DNA from: Hymenobacter aquaticus
GTDB taxonomy: Bacteria > Bacteroidota > Bacteroidia > Cytophagales > Hymenobacteraceae
Direction: 5' to 3'
DNA length: 64,000 nt
Assembly: GCF_004765605.1 (NCBI RefSeq)
Contig: NZ_SRLC01000002.1
Span: 124,001-188,000, forward strand
The position numbers and the translations under genes were made by a program. The notes beneath the pieces were generated by a model. It made no database searches and was not told the origin of the DNA. It saw nothing but the letters and a program-made list of their open reading frames with translations. This document shows positions 43,074-51,660 of the stretch, piece by piece; the first letter of the stretch is position 1; every line of letters begins with the position of its first letter.

Positions 43074-44546
43074 ATGAAAACGACCACTACCAAAGCCGCC
43101 GGCGCGTTGCTGCTCCTGAGCCTGCTCGCGGGCTGCGGCGAAAAGTTTCTGGATGTGAGCCCCAACAGCTCCGTGACCGACGAGAATTTCTACCAGACCG
43201 AAACCGACGCCATTCAGGCCACCAACGCTGCCTACGCCGAGCTGAGCCGGGGCGGCCAGTACAACTACGCCCTGTGGGGCATCGGCGACATTATGTCGGA
43301 TAACTCGACCACCGGTGGTGGCGGGGGCGGCGACGGCCTGGAGGAGCAGCAGCTCGACAACTTCAACATTCCGGCCAGCAACCCCATGACCACCCGCCTG
43401 TGGAACGGCAGCTACGTGGGCATCGGCCGCGCCAACCTAGTGCTGGAAAAAGTGCCCGGCATCACCAGCATGTCCGACAAGATCCGGCGGCGCTGCCTGG
43501 GCGAGGCGCACTTCCTGCGGGCCAAGTACTACTTCGACCTGGTGCGGGCCTTCGGCGACGTGCCCCTGATTACGACTCCGGCCAAAAGCCCCGAGGACGC
43601 CCGCCTGCCCCGCACCCCCGCCGACCAGGTATACGGCGTGATTATCTCCGACCTGACTTCCGCCATCGGGGAGCTGGACGAAAGCTACTCGGGTGCCGAC
43701 CTGGGCCGCGCCACCAAATGGGCCGCCGCCGGCCTGCTGGCGAAAGTGCAGCTCACGCGGGGCAACATGGGCGAAGCCGCCCGGCTGGCCCGCGACGTAA
43801 TCGGCTCGGGCAAGTACAGCCTGTGGACCAACTACGGCGACAACTTCCGGGTGGAAAACGAGAACGGCCGGGAGTCCCTGTTTGAGGTGCAGTACATCAA
43901 CGGGAAAAACGAATACACCTTCGACGGGCTGGGTTTCGTGGGCAACGAGTTTTTTGCCCCCCGCGGCCAGAACCTGGTGCCCCAGAACGGCTACGGCTTC
44001 AACGTGCCGGAGCCGGAGTTCGTGCAAGGCTACGAGGAGGGTGATAAGCGCCGCGACGTGACCATCTGGAAGCCCGGCGACAAGTACCCCGACGGCCGCG
44101 TGCAGCCCGCTTCCCTGCAAGGCTCGCCCAACGGCTACAACGTGAAGAAGTGGTTCGTGGGCAAAACCAACACCCTGGTTTGGGATTCGCCCCTGAACAT
44201 TCCGGTGCTGCGCCTGGCCGAAATCTACCTGATTCACGCCGAGGCCGCCGGCCCCGTGGAGGGCCGCGAGTCCATCAATCTGGTGCGCCGCCGCGCCTTC
44301 GGCGATGCCAACCACGACCTGCCCGCCGGCATGGCTCCCGAGGCCTTCAAGGCGGCCGTCGTCAAGGAGCGGCGCTACGAGCTGGCCTTCGAGTGCGACC
44401 GGTGGTTTGACCTGAAGCGCACCGGCGACCTGCTCCGCTCCCCGGCGTTGCAGGCCAAAGGCGTGAAGCCCTTCAACGTGCTGCTGCCCATTCCGCAGTC
44501 GGAGCGCGATGCGAATCCTAACCTGAGTCAGAACCCCGGCTACTAG
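43074..44546 (+). CDS. SusD/RagB-family surface glycan-binding lipoprotein
   Basis: Surface lipoprotein of 490 residues forming the lid of the SusC channel. Lipobox LSLLAGC followed by GEKFLDVSPNSSVTDENFYQ; TPR-like helical scaffold with RAKYYFDLVRAFGDVPLIT, the classic SusD segment; RLAEIYLIHAEAAG and the C-terminal YELAFECDRWFDLKRTGD ... NPNLSQNPGY. Length and ending are normal for the family. Follows SusC by 44 bp. Confidence 0.95.
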   Translation: MKTTTTKAAGALLLLSLLAGCGEKFLDVSPNSSVTDENFYQTETDAIQATNAAYAELSRGGQYNYALWGIGDIMSDNSTTGGGGGGDGLEEQQLDNFNIPASNPMTTRLWNGSYVGIGRANLVLEKVPGITSMSDKIRRRCLGEAHFLRAKYYFDLVRAFGDVPLITTPAKSPEDARLPRTPADQVYGVIISDLTSAIGELDESYSGADLGRATKWAAAGLLAKVQLTRGNMGEAARLARDVIGSGKYSLWTNYGDNFRVENENGRESLFEVQYINGKNEYTFDGLGFVGNEFFAPRGQNLVPQNGYGFNVPEPEFVQGYEEGDKRRDVTIWKPGDKYPDGRVQPASLQGSPNGYNVKKWFVGKTNTLVWDSPLNIPVLRLAEIYLIHAEAAGPVEGRESINLVRRRAFGDANHDLPAGMAPEAFKAAVVKERRYELAFECDRWFDLKRTGDLLRSPALQAKGVKPFNVLLPIPQSERDANPNLSQNPGY

Positions 44547-44588
44547 CCCCGGCCTGCCTTGTTCCGCCGATTTTTAACCTGCCCGTAT

Positions 44589-45839
44589 ATGACTAGTTTT
44601 TTTCGTAAAGCCGCCTGGATGCTGCTGGCCAGCCCACTGGTTCTGGCTTCGTGCCAAAAGGAAGACGACGACAACACGCTGGAAGGTCCAGTGCCCGTAT
44701 CCGACTTCACGGTGTCGCTGAACACGTCGCAGTTCCCGATTGTGGCCACCTTCACCAGCACCAGCAAGGATGCCTTTCTCTTCCAGTGGAACTTCGGCGA
44801 CACGCCGGTGCGCGGCTCCGGGCCGGTCGTGACGCACACCTACAAGCGCCCCGGCCCCGTAACGGCCACCCTGACCACCGCCGGCCCCGGCGGCACGGGC
44901 AACGTGGCCAGCAAGGAGTTTGACATTCCGACCGCCTGCGGCAACAACGGCTTCGCCGTGCTGACGGCCTGCGCCACCTCGGGCGCTACCACCTGGACGA
45001 TTTCCGACCAGCCCCGCGCCATTGTGAAGCTGGCGGCCAACGGCACTGAGATTTCGGCCTCGGGCGTGCTGCCCGCCTGCCAGCTCGACGACCAGTTCTC
45101 GTTTACCAGCGTGTACACCTTCAGCTACGATGCCGGGGCGTCCACGTTTGCCAACGGTGCCTGCGGTGACGCCCTGAGCCTGAACGCCGACTTCGTGTAC
45201 AAGGTCAACGGCTCGCTGGGGCAGATTATCCTGCAAAACAAACGCTCGTTCATCGGCCTGCCCGATTCGGTGGTTAACAAGACCTACGACATCGTGGAAG
45301 CCTCGGCCACGCGCCTGCGCCTACAGGGCACCAACCCCGACGGCACCAAAACCATTGTGACGTATGCGCCCCAGCTCTCGGCCCTCGACCGCGCCAAGCG
45401 CCTGCTGACCGGCGGCTCGTCGCGCACTTGGGTGCTCGACAACACCCAGGAAAAAACCATTGTGGTGGGCCCGAGCGATGCTGACCCGACCAGCTACTTC
45501 GGTGGCGGGGCGGCGGGCAGCCTGCCCGGCTGCCAGGCCGACGACGAGTTTACCTTCAGCGACGCCGGGGTGTATACCTACAATGCCAAGGCCGAGACGC
45601 TGGTAGCCGGCGCCGGGTGCGGAGCCCCGCTCTCGGGTACTTCCGCCTTCACGTTCGGCGGCGCTACGGGCGCCGGCATTGCCCAGTTTGAGCTGGCGCG
45701 GCCCACGTCCTTTATCGGCGTGACCGACGCTAACAACCGTATTTACCGCATCCTGGCCATCACCGAGCAGACCATGCTGCTGCGCGTGGGTCCTCCCACC
45801 GGTGGCGTGGTGCACACCATGAAACTGCGCGTGAAATAG
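44589..45839 (+). CDS. PKD-domain lipoprotein, probable surface glycan-binding protein
   Basis: Lipoprotein of 416 residues with signal ending PLVLASCQKEDDD; the acidic residues after Cys fit the surface-export signal of Bacteroidota lipoproteins. A PKD domain (about 35-120) contains FLFQWNFGDTPVRGSGPVVTHTYK. The rest holds two related modules, each with a C-x-L-D/C-x-A-D pattern: ACQLDDQFSFTSVYTFSYD and GCQADDEFTFSDAGVYTYN, both followed by an 'F-IG(L/V)-D' segment. The position after SusD is that of SusE/F-like glycan-binding proteins, and PKD-bearing ones are common in laminarin loci. ATG 44589 begins the lipoprotein signal. Confidence 0.85.
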   Translation: MTSFFRKAAWMLLASPLVLASCQKEDDDNTLEGPVPVSDFTVSLNTSQFPIVATFTSTSKDAFLFQWNFGDTPVRGSGPVVTHTYKRPGPVTATLTTAGPGGTGNVASKEFDIPTACGNNGFAVLTACATSGATTWTISDQPRAIVKLAANGTEISASGVLPACQLDDQFSFTSVYTFSYDAGASTFANGACGDALSLNADFVYKVNGSLGQIILQNKRSFIGLPDSVVNKTYDIVEASATRLRLQGTNPDGTKTIVTYAPQLSALDRAKRLLTGGSSRTWVLDNTQEKTIVVGPSDADPTSYFGGGAAGSLPGCQADDEFTFSDAGVYTYNAKAETLVAGAGCGAPLSGTSAFTFGGATGAGIAQFELARPTSFIGVTDANNRIYRILAITEQTMLLRVGPPTGGVVHTMKLRVK

Positions 45840-45881
45840 CCTGTTCGGCCCCGCGCTCTAGCCCCTTATTCTCTTCCCGTC

Positions 45882-46757
45882 ATGATTCGTACCTCCCTCT
45901 TTATTCGCCCGCGCCTGTTGGCGGCCGTGGCCGTGGCAGCCGTAGCAGGTTTGCTCTCCTGCACGCAGGAACCCGAAAAAGTGCTGCCCGCGCCCAAAAC
46001 GGCCGAGCCCATCGTAAACGAGGAAGCCCGCGACTACGCCCAGTACACCGAGCTGGCCTGGAGCGACGAGTTTACGGGCGGCCAGCTCGACGACACCAAA
46101 TGGACCTATGAAATAAAGGACCAGTGGTTTAACAACGAGCTGCAGGCCACCACCAACTCGCCCAAAAACCTGTTTCTGGCCGGCGGTGTGCTCAACATTC
46201 AGGCCCAGAAGGAAAACCTCAACGGCAAGAACTACACCTCGGCCCGCATCATTACCCGGGGCAAAAAAGACTTCGGCTTTGGCCGCCTCGACGTGCGGGC
46301 CAAGCTGCCCAAGGGCAAGGGCATCTGGCCCGCCATCTGGATGCTGGGCTCGAACGACCAGACCGTGCCGTGGCCCGTCTGCGGTGAAATCGACATTATG
46401 GAGCTGCGCGGCAGCACGCCCAACGTGAACATCAGCACCGTGCACTACGGGGCCACCACCGCCCCGGCCGACAAGCGGCAGATGGGCACGACCAAGGCGC
46501 TGGCCAGCGGCGACTTTTCGGAGGCTTACCACACCTTCACCCTGATCCGGAGCAAGGACCTGCTGCGCTTTTTCCTCGACGGCACAGAGTACTACCGGCT
46601 CACGCCCACGCAGGTGACGCCCTACCCGTTCAACAACCCGTTCTACCTGATTCTGAACGTGGCCGTGGGGGGCAACTTCGACGGCAACCCCGACGCCACT
46701 ACCACCTTCCCGCAGCGCATGGAGGTAGAGTACGTGAAGTTCTGGAACTACAAATAA
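45882..46757 (+). CDS. GH16 endo-beta-1,3-glucanase (laminarinase-type), lipoprotein
   Basis: Surface or periplasmic endo-glucanase of 291 residues. Lipobox VAGLLSC, short linker, then the GH16 jelly-roll: LAWSDEFTGGQLDDTKWTYE, KGIWPAIWMLGSN and the catalytic motif GEIDIMELRG with nucleophile Glu169, Asp171 and acid/base Glu174 (E-x-D-x-x-E form). The four-residue spacing with the extra Met fits the laminarinase/lichenase branch of GH16. It probably makes the first cuts in the polysaccharide for SusCD import. Follows the PKD lipoprotein by 42 bp in the same transcript. Confidence 0.93.
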   Translation: MIRTSLFIRPRLLAAVAVAAVAGLLSCTQEPEKVLPAPKTAEPIVNEEARDYAQYTELAWSDEFTGGQLDDTKWTYEIKDQWFNNELQATTNSPKNLFLAGGVLNIQAQKENLNGKNYTSARIITRGKKDFGFGRLDVRAKLPKGKGIWPAIWMLGSNDQTVPWPVCGEIDIMELRGSTPNVNISTVHYGATTAPADKRQMGTTKALASGDFSEAYHTFTLIRSKDLLRFFLDGTEYYRLTPTQVTPYPFNNPFYLILNVAVGGNFDGNPDATTTFPQRMEVEYVKFWNYK

Positions 46758-46764
46758 GCCCGTG

Positions 46765-46797
46765 GCCCGCCGGCCCCAACTGCTGGGGCCGGCGGGC
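46765..46797 (+). terminator. GC-rich hairpin after GH16, possible terminator or processing site
   Basis: Perfect 14-bp stem GCCCGCCGGCCCCA / TGGGGCCGGCGGGC with a 5-nt loop. Not followed by a T-run, so read-through to the next gene is possible. Confidence 0.5.
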
Positions 46798-46871
46798 TTA
46801 TGGTACTGAAGCCGGCTCCTCGGCCCCGACTCTTCTTTCATTCCGCATTCCCACTTTCTAACCCCATCGGT

Positions 46872-48290
46872 ATGTTGTCAACTTTTACAAAATCTCTTCT
46901 CATGGCGGGGGCTTTGCTCACGCTGGGCCACACGGTGGCGGCGCAGACGCTCTACGACAACTTCGAGACTACCCGGCGCGTGTCGTACTCGTTTACCAGC
47001 GGCGTGTTTACCCAGCCTACCGCCAACCCGTTTCCCAGCGCGGCCAACAACAGCGCCAGCGTGGCCCGCTACGTGCGCAACGCCGCCGAGCAGTTCGATG
47101 TTATCCTGATCAACCCGCAGGCGCCGCGCCTGGCCGACGTGACGCCCTACCTGACCGGGGCCAAGAAAATCAGCCTGAAGGTGTATAGCCCCGCTGCCGG
47201 CCGCGCCATGCAGATTGTGATACAGAACAAGACCAAATCGGCTACGGGCTACCCCAACGGCAACGTGGGCGGCACCTTCAACGCCACTACGACCGTGGCC
47301 AACGCCTGGGAAACGCTCACCTTTACCTACACGGCCGGCGGCCCGGGCGCGTTTGACCCCACCGCCCTGCCGACCGAAGCCGACCAGCTGGTGCTGCTCA
47401 TCGAGCCGGCCACCAACAGCGGGGCAACCTACATTCTGGACGATATTACGGGCCCCGAGCTGGCTACCAGCGCCCCGGTGGTCGATCAGCTGTACGAGAA
47501 CTTTGAAAACGTGCGCCTGCTGAACTACGTGCTCAAGAAAAGCAACGGCGGCTTCAACGGCGACACGCTGAACAACGCCCCCTCGACGGCCAACAACAGT
47601 GCCCGCGTGGGCCGCTACACCCGCAGCAACCAGCAATTTGACGTGCTGGTAGTGCGCCCCAAGCAGCGCCCCGCCGACGTTTCGGCCTACCTGACCAATG
47701 CCAAGCAGATGACCATGAAGGTGTTCAGCCCGGCGCCCGGCATTCCGTTCCAGATTACGATGCAGGACTCGACCCGCGCCGGCGCTACCAACTACCCGGC
47801 CGGCCGCCACTCGGAATACGTAGCCACCACCACCGCTACCAACGCCTGGGAAACGCTGGTTTTCAACAACGTCAGCCGCCCCGACGCGACGGTTTCCTCT
47901 ACGTCCGTCAACGAGCTGGTGCTGCTCATCGCGCCCAACACGACGACCAAGCGCCGCGTGTATCTGGATGACTGGTATGGCCCCACGCTGCTGACGGCTA
48001 CGCCGACCACCGCCGCCCGCCCGGCCGGCGCCGAGCTGGCCGCCAGTTGGCCCAACCCCGCGGCCGACTACACCAACATCAGCTTCTCGCTGGCCAAACC
48101 CACCACCGTTACGCTGGCCGTGTATGATGCCCAGGGCCGCCGCGTGGCCGTGCTGCTCGATGCCCAGACCCGCCTTACCGGCGAGCACACGGTGACGCTG
48201 CCCACGACCAATCTGGCCTCGGGCCTCTACCACTACCGGCTGGAAGTGGGTGACCGGGCCGTGAGCCGCGCGTTCAGCGTGACGCACTAG
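46872..48290 (+). CDS. T9SS-secreted protein with two homologous beta-sandwich-like modules
   Basis: Function not recognised. 472 residues: signal peptide (MLSTFTKSLLMAGALLTLGHTVAA), module 1 (about 26-200, LYDNFETTRRVSYSF ... YILDDITGP), module 2 (about 205-375, LYENFENVRLLNYVL ... VYLDDWYGP) and a T9SS type A sorting domain (about 390-472, WPNPAADYTNISFSL ... GLYHYRLEV). The modules share NNSA.V.RY.R...QFDV, the K.MK.. core and TTTxxNAWETL.F, indicating an internal duplication. The fold looks like carbohydrate-binding galactose-binding-like domains, so a secreted glycan-binding protein is the inference. ATG 46872 starts the signal peptide. Confidence 0.78.
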   Translation: MLSTFTKSLLMAGALLTLGHTVAAQTLYDNFETTRRVSYSFTSGVFTQPTANPFPSAANNSASVARYVRNAAEQFDVILINPQAPRLADVTPYLTGAKKISLKVYSPAAGRAMQIVIQNKTKSATGYPNGNVGGTFNATTTVANAWETLTFTYTAGGPGAFDPTALPTEADQLVLLIEPATNSGATYILDDITGPELATSAPVVDQLYENFENVRLLNYVLKKSNGGFNGDTLNNAPSTANNSARVGRYTRSNQQFDVLVVRPKQRPADVSAYLTNAKQMTMKVFSPAPGIPFQITMQDSTRAGATNYPAGRHSEYVATTTATNAWETLVFNNVSRPDATVSSTSVNELVLLIAPNTTTKRRVYLDDWYGPTLLTATPTTAARPAGAELAASWPNPAADYTNISFSLAKPTTVTLAVYDAQGRRVAVLLDAQTRLTGEHTVTLPTTNLASGLYHYRLEVGDRAVSRAFSVTH

Positions 48291-48478
48291 CACGGGCTTG
48301 GGGTAGCGTAATTTGGCTACTTCAGCCCTTACCGGCGCCCGATACCCTACGTTCCAGGGCCTGCCTGCTAATGCGGCGGCCCTCGTTCGCCGAGGCTGGT
48401 TTCGCGAAGTTAGGAGCGCGGAGCCAGCCTCTTTTTTTGCCCTGTTCAAGGCGTTTCACTTTCTCTTTCTTCCTTCCT

Positions 48479-49777
48479 ATGGCTCTTGTTGCTCCTTCCC
48501 AGGCCAGTGCGCCTACCGCTGCCGAGGGCGGCCAGCCGCGCTACACGTCGGCCCTGGCCTCGCTCACGGTACTGTTCTTCATGATGGGTTTCATCACCTG
48601 CCTGAACGACATTCTGATTCCGTACCTGAAAGGGCTGTTCACGCTCAGCTACGCCAAGGTGAACCTGGTGAATTTCTGCTTTTTCGGGGCCTACCTGGTG
48701 ATGGGCGTTCCGGCTGGCCTGCTGGTGAAGCGCCTGGGCTACAAGGGCGGCATGCTGGTCGGCTTTCTGATTGCGGCCCTGGGCTGCCTGCTGTTTTACC
48801 CGGCTGCCGCCAGCCGCACGTTTGCCCTGTTCCTGGGGGCGTTGTTCGTGCTGGCTACCGGCATCGTGACCCTGCAAGTGGCCGGCAACCCCTACGTGGC
48901 TATTCTGGGGCCGGCCGCTACGGCCTCGTCGCGGCTCACGCTCACGCAGGCGTTCAACTCGCTGGCTACCACTATTGCCCCCATCCTCGGCGCCCGCCTG
49001 ATTCTCTCCCACCTGCCCGACCTCAAGAAGCTCTCGGCCGCGCAGGCCGCCGCCCTAGATGTCTCCTCCGTGCAGTACCTCTACCTCGGCATCGGGGCCG
49101 TGCTGGTGCTTATCAGCTTGCTGCTGCTGTTTCTTAAGCTGCCCACCATTTCGCACGCTCCCGCGCCGGCCGGCGACACCCAGCGCGCTTGGCACTACCG
49201 CCACCTGGTGCTGGGTCTGGTCGGGATTTTTGCTTACGTCGGGGCCGAAGTAGCCATTGGCTCCCACATTGTGAGCTACCTGGGCCAGGCCGAGGTGATG
49301 AACATGCCCGCCCAAACGGCTGGCGAGCAGGTAGCCTTCTACTGGGGGGCGGCCATGGTGGGGCGCTTTGCCGGTATTTTCGTGCTGCGTGCCTTCCGGC
49401 CCGGTCGGGTACTAGCCTTCACGGCCCTGGGAGCGGTGTTGCTGGTGCTCATTTCCATCAATACCAGCGGAGCCGTAGCCATGTGGAGCCTGCTGGCTGT
49501 GGGCCTGATGAACGCGGTGATGTTCCCCGTCATTTTCACGCTGGCCGTGGCCGGGCTGGGCCGCCACACCGAAGACGCGTCCGGTCTGCTGTCGGCGGCC
49601 ATTGTGGGCGGCGCCATCATTCCGCCGCTCTTCGGCCTCATTGCCGACAGCCAAAGTGGTGGGGGCGGCGTGCACGCCCTGCGCCTGGCTTTTGCCCTGC
49701 CAATGCTCTGCTACCTCTACATTGTATGGTATGGCCTGCGCGGCAGCCGCCCGGCCGCTGCCCCCGTCACGGCCTGA
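48479..49777 (+). CDS. Sugar MFS permease (FucP/GluP-like)
   Basis: Inner-membrane sugar:proton symporter of the FHS family, 432 residues and about 12 helices. LFFMMGFITCLNDILIPYLK is the family's first-helix signature, and QVAGNPYVAILGP with SRLTLTQAFNSLATT matches the conserved helix 4-5 region of fucose/glucose-galactose permeases. The second half begins after the loop around residue 230 (YVGAEVAIGSHIVSYLG). ATG 48479 is chosen because the upstream extension is Arg-rich and not MFS-like. It would take up the monosaccharides produced by the locus (glucose or galactose). Confidence 0.9.
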   Translation: MALVAPSQASAPTAAEGGQPRYTSALASLTVLFFMMGFITCLNDILIPYLKGLFTLSYAKVNLVNFCFFGAYLVMGVPAGLLVKRLGYKGGMLVGFLIAALGCLLFYPAAASRTFALFLGALFVLATGIVTLQVAGNPYVAILGPAATASSRLTLTQAFNSLATTIAPILGARLILSHLPDLKKLSAAQAAALDVSSVQYLYLGIGAVLVLISLLLLFLKLPTISHAPAPAGDTQRAWHYRHLVLGLVGIFAYVGAEVAIGSHIVSYLGQAEVMNMPAQTAGEQVAFYWGAAMVGRFAGIFVLRAFRPGRVLAFTALGAVLLVLISINTSGAVAMWSLLAVGLMNAVMFPVIFTLAVAGLGRHTEDASGLLSAAIVGGAIIPPLFGLIADSQSGGGGVHALRLAFALPMLCYLYIVWYGLRGSRPAAAPVTA

Positions 49778-49800
49778 TAGCCGCGCCTGTGTTAGACGTA

Positions 49801-49836
49801 AAAAGCCGCCGACCACTAACAGGGTCGGCGGCTTTT
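49801..49836. terminator. Bidirectional intrinsic terminator
   Basis: 14-bp stem AAAAGCCGCCGACC / GGTCGGCGGCTTTT with an 8-nt loop, between the convergent MFS and galactokinase genes. Confidence 0.92.
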
Positions 49837-49858
49837 GCGTTGTACGCCTGCTGGCTTC

Positions 49859-51013
49859 TTACTCCTGAACCAGCCCTACACCATCCACAATAGTAGCCTC
49901 GTAGGTGTCCAGCTTCCGGCCCAGGCGCTGCTGGTAGCCGGCTTTCATGTGCTCCACGAAGGCCGCCACGTGCTCGGTAGCTACCAGGTTGATGGTGCAG
50001 CCCCCGAAGCCGCCGCCCATCATGCGGCCCCCGTAGATACCCGGGGCCGTCTGGGCCAGCTCCACCAGCACGTCCAGCTCGGGGCAGCTTACTTCGTACT
50101 TGTCGCGCAGGCCGGCGTGGGAGGCGTAGAGCAGTTGGCCCGCAGCCGCTAGGTCGCCCTGGGTCAGTACCCGGCAGGTTTCCTCCACGCGCTGATTTTC
50201 CTCCAGCACGTACGAGCAGCGCCGGTATATTACTTCGCCCAGCTCGGCGCGGTGCGCCGCCAGCTGGGGCAGCGTCGCGTCGCGCAGGCTCTTGATTGCC
50301 GGGTAATGCTGCTGCAAGATGGCCACGCCCCGCTCGCACTCCTGGCGGCGGGTGTTATACTCAGAGCTGGCCAGGGCGTGCTTCACGCCCGAGTTGCAGA
50401 GCACGATGCGGCAGCTGCTGGTATCGAAGGGGTAGTACTCGTAGGCCAACGAGCGGCAGTCGAGGCACACGGCCTGCCCGCGGCGGCCAAACACGCTGGC
50501 AAACTGGTCCATTAGGCCGCACATTACCTGGGCGTATTCGTGCTCGGCGGCCTGGCCCATCTTGGCTATTTCCATGGGTTGCAGGCCGGTGCCCAGCAGC
50601 TTATCCAGGGCGTAGAGCATGCCACACTCCACCGCCGCCGACGACGACAGCCCCGCCCCGGCCGGCACCGTACCCCCAAACACGCAGTCGAAGCCCGGCA
50701 CCGCCACCCCGCGTTTTTGCAGCTGAGCCACCACGCCCAGCAGGTAGTTGGCCCATTGGGTGTGGCTGGGCTGCACCGCGTCGGCGGGCACGTCCACGGC
50801 TTCTTGCAGGTCGTGGGCGCGCAACCGGATGGTGCCGGTCTGGTTCAGGGCCACCGCGAAGTACATTTCCTTGTCGATGGCGGCGGGCAGCACGTAGCCG
50901 CCGTTGTAGTCGGTGTGTTCCCCAATCAGGTTGATGCGGCCCGGGGCCCGCACCAGCAGCGGTTCGGCCTGAAACTGCTGGCGAAACGCAGCGGCAATAT
51001 CGTGGATAAGCAT
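49859..51013 (-). CDS. galK: Galactokinase
   Basis: Cytoplasmic GHMP-family kinase of 384 residues that phosphorylates galactose at C1, the first step of the Leloir pathway. Signature GRINLIGEHTDYNGGY at 25-40, ATP-binding motif VPAGAGLSSSAAVE (about 125-138), catalytic Asp in CGLMDQFASVFG, and the third GHMP motif GGRMMGGGFGGCTINLV. Length is normal. No galT or galE in the window. Divergent from the GH43 gene and convergent with the MFS gene, which suggests that galactose is either released from the polysaccharide or taken up by that permease. Confidence 0.95.
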   Translation of the reverse strand: MLIHDIAAAFRQQFQAEPLLVRAPGRINLIGEHTDYNGGYVLPAAIDKEMYFAVALNQTGTIRLRAHDLQEAVDVPADAVQPSHTQWANYLLGVVAQLQKRGVAVPGFDCVFGGTVPAGAGLSSSAAVECGMLYALDKLLGTGLQPMEIAKMGQAAEHEYAQVMCGLMDQFASVFGRRGQAVCLDCRSLAYEYYPFDTSSCRIVLCNSGVKHALASSEYNTRRQECERGVAILQQHYPAIKSLRDATLPQLAAHRAELGEVIYRRCSYVLEENQRVEETCRVLTQGDLAAAGQLLYASHAGLRDKYEVSCPELDVLVELAQTAPGIYGGRMMGGGFGGCTINLVATEHVAAFVEHMKAGYQQRLGRKLDTYEATIVDGVGLVQE

Positions 51014-51660
51014 AAGCCCTGAGGGTTGAGTGGGTGGAGAGCAGCCGGAGCCGCAAGTTGGCTCGCGGCGGCGAAGGTAAGTTTACGCGGCTGGCTTTTC
51101 TTTGGCTGCCTTTCGAGCCGGAACGCAGTAGGGCAGCGCGCACAAAAAACGGGTAAGATGTTGGGCCGCTTGTGGGAGGCTCGCCGCGGGGCCAAATGCT
51201 AGCCCAGAAACAAAAACCTGCTGCATTTCTGAGAAATATTAGTTAAGTTATACTTGTGCCGGAAATTAGTTGCGGAGTTAGGCCAGAGTGGTCAGAATTG
51301 TGCTCCACCCTTCCTCTCTGAAGCTCGCGGGGTATTTCAGAAAAATAGGCTGAATCGAACTTGATTTACGGCTTCGAGCGTTGCGGGTCATCTTTTGCCG
51401 GCTGAGCTTTACCGCCCAGTGAGGGGAAAGCAGGAGACATCAGGCAGTATTAAAAAAATACACTTGTTTGGTTGCCGATTGAAGTAAAATAGTATCTTTC
51501 GGTTTGCTGCGCTAAGCCGGGTTCCAAATTCCCCCACTGTTCAGCTCGTAAGAGCAAACCTGGCCGTGCAGACGAAGTGTAGTGTGTTTTGGTCTGGCCC
51601 TCGGGCTGGCACCGTCCCGAAGCCCATCTTTCGTTTCCCACCCCTTTTTTTTCTTCTATT
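51014..51660. other. Divergent promoter region between galK and GH43
   Basis: 647 bp with no convincing ORF. TTG (51472-51474), 18-bp spacer and TATCTTTC (51493-51500, one mismatch to TAnnTTTG) form a likely promoter for GH43 with a leader of about 155 nt. TATACTTG at 51249-51256 is a second -7-like motif on the plus strand. TACCTTCG on the minus strand (51079-51072) could serve galK. No copy of the LacI-type palindrome seen here. Confidence 0.5.
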
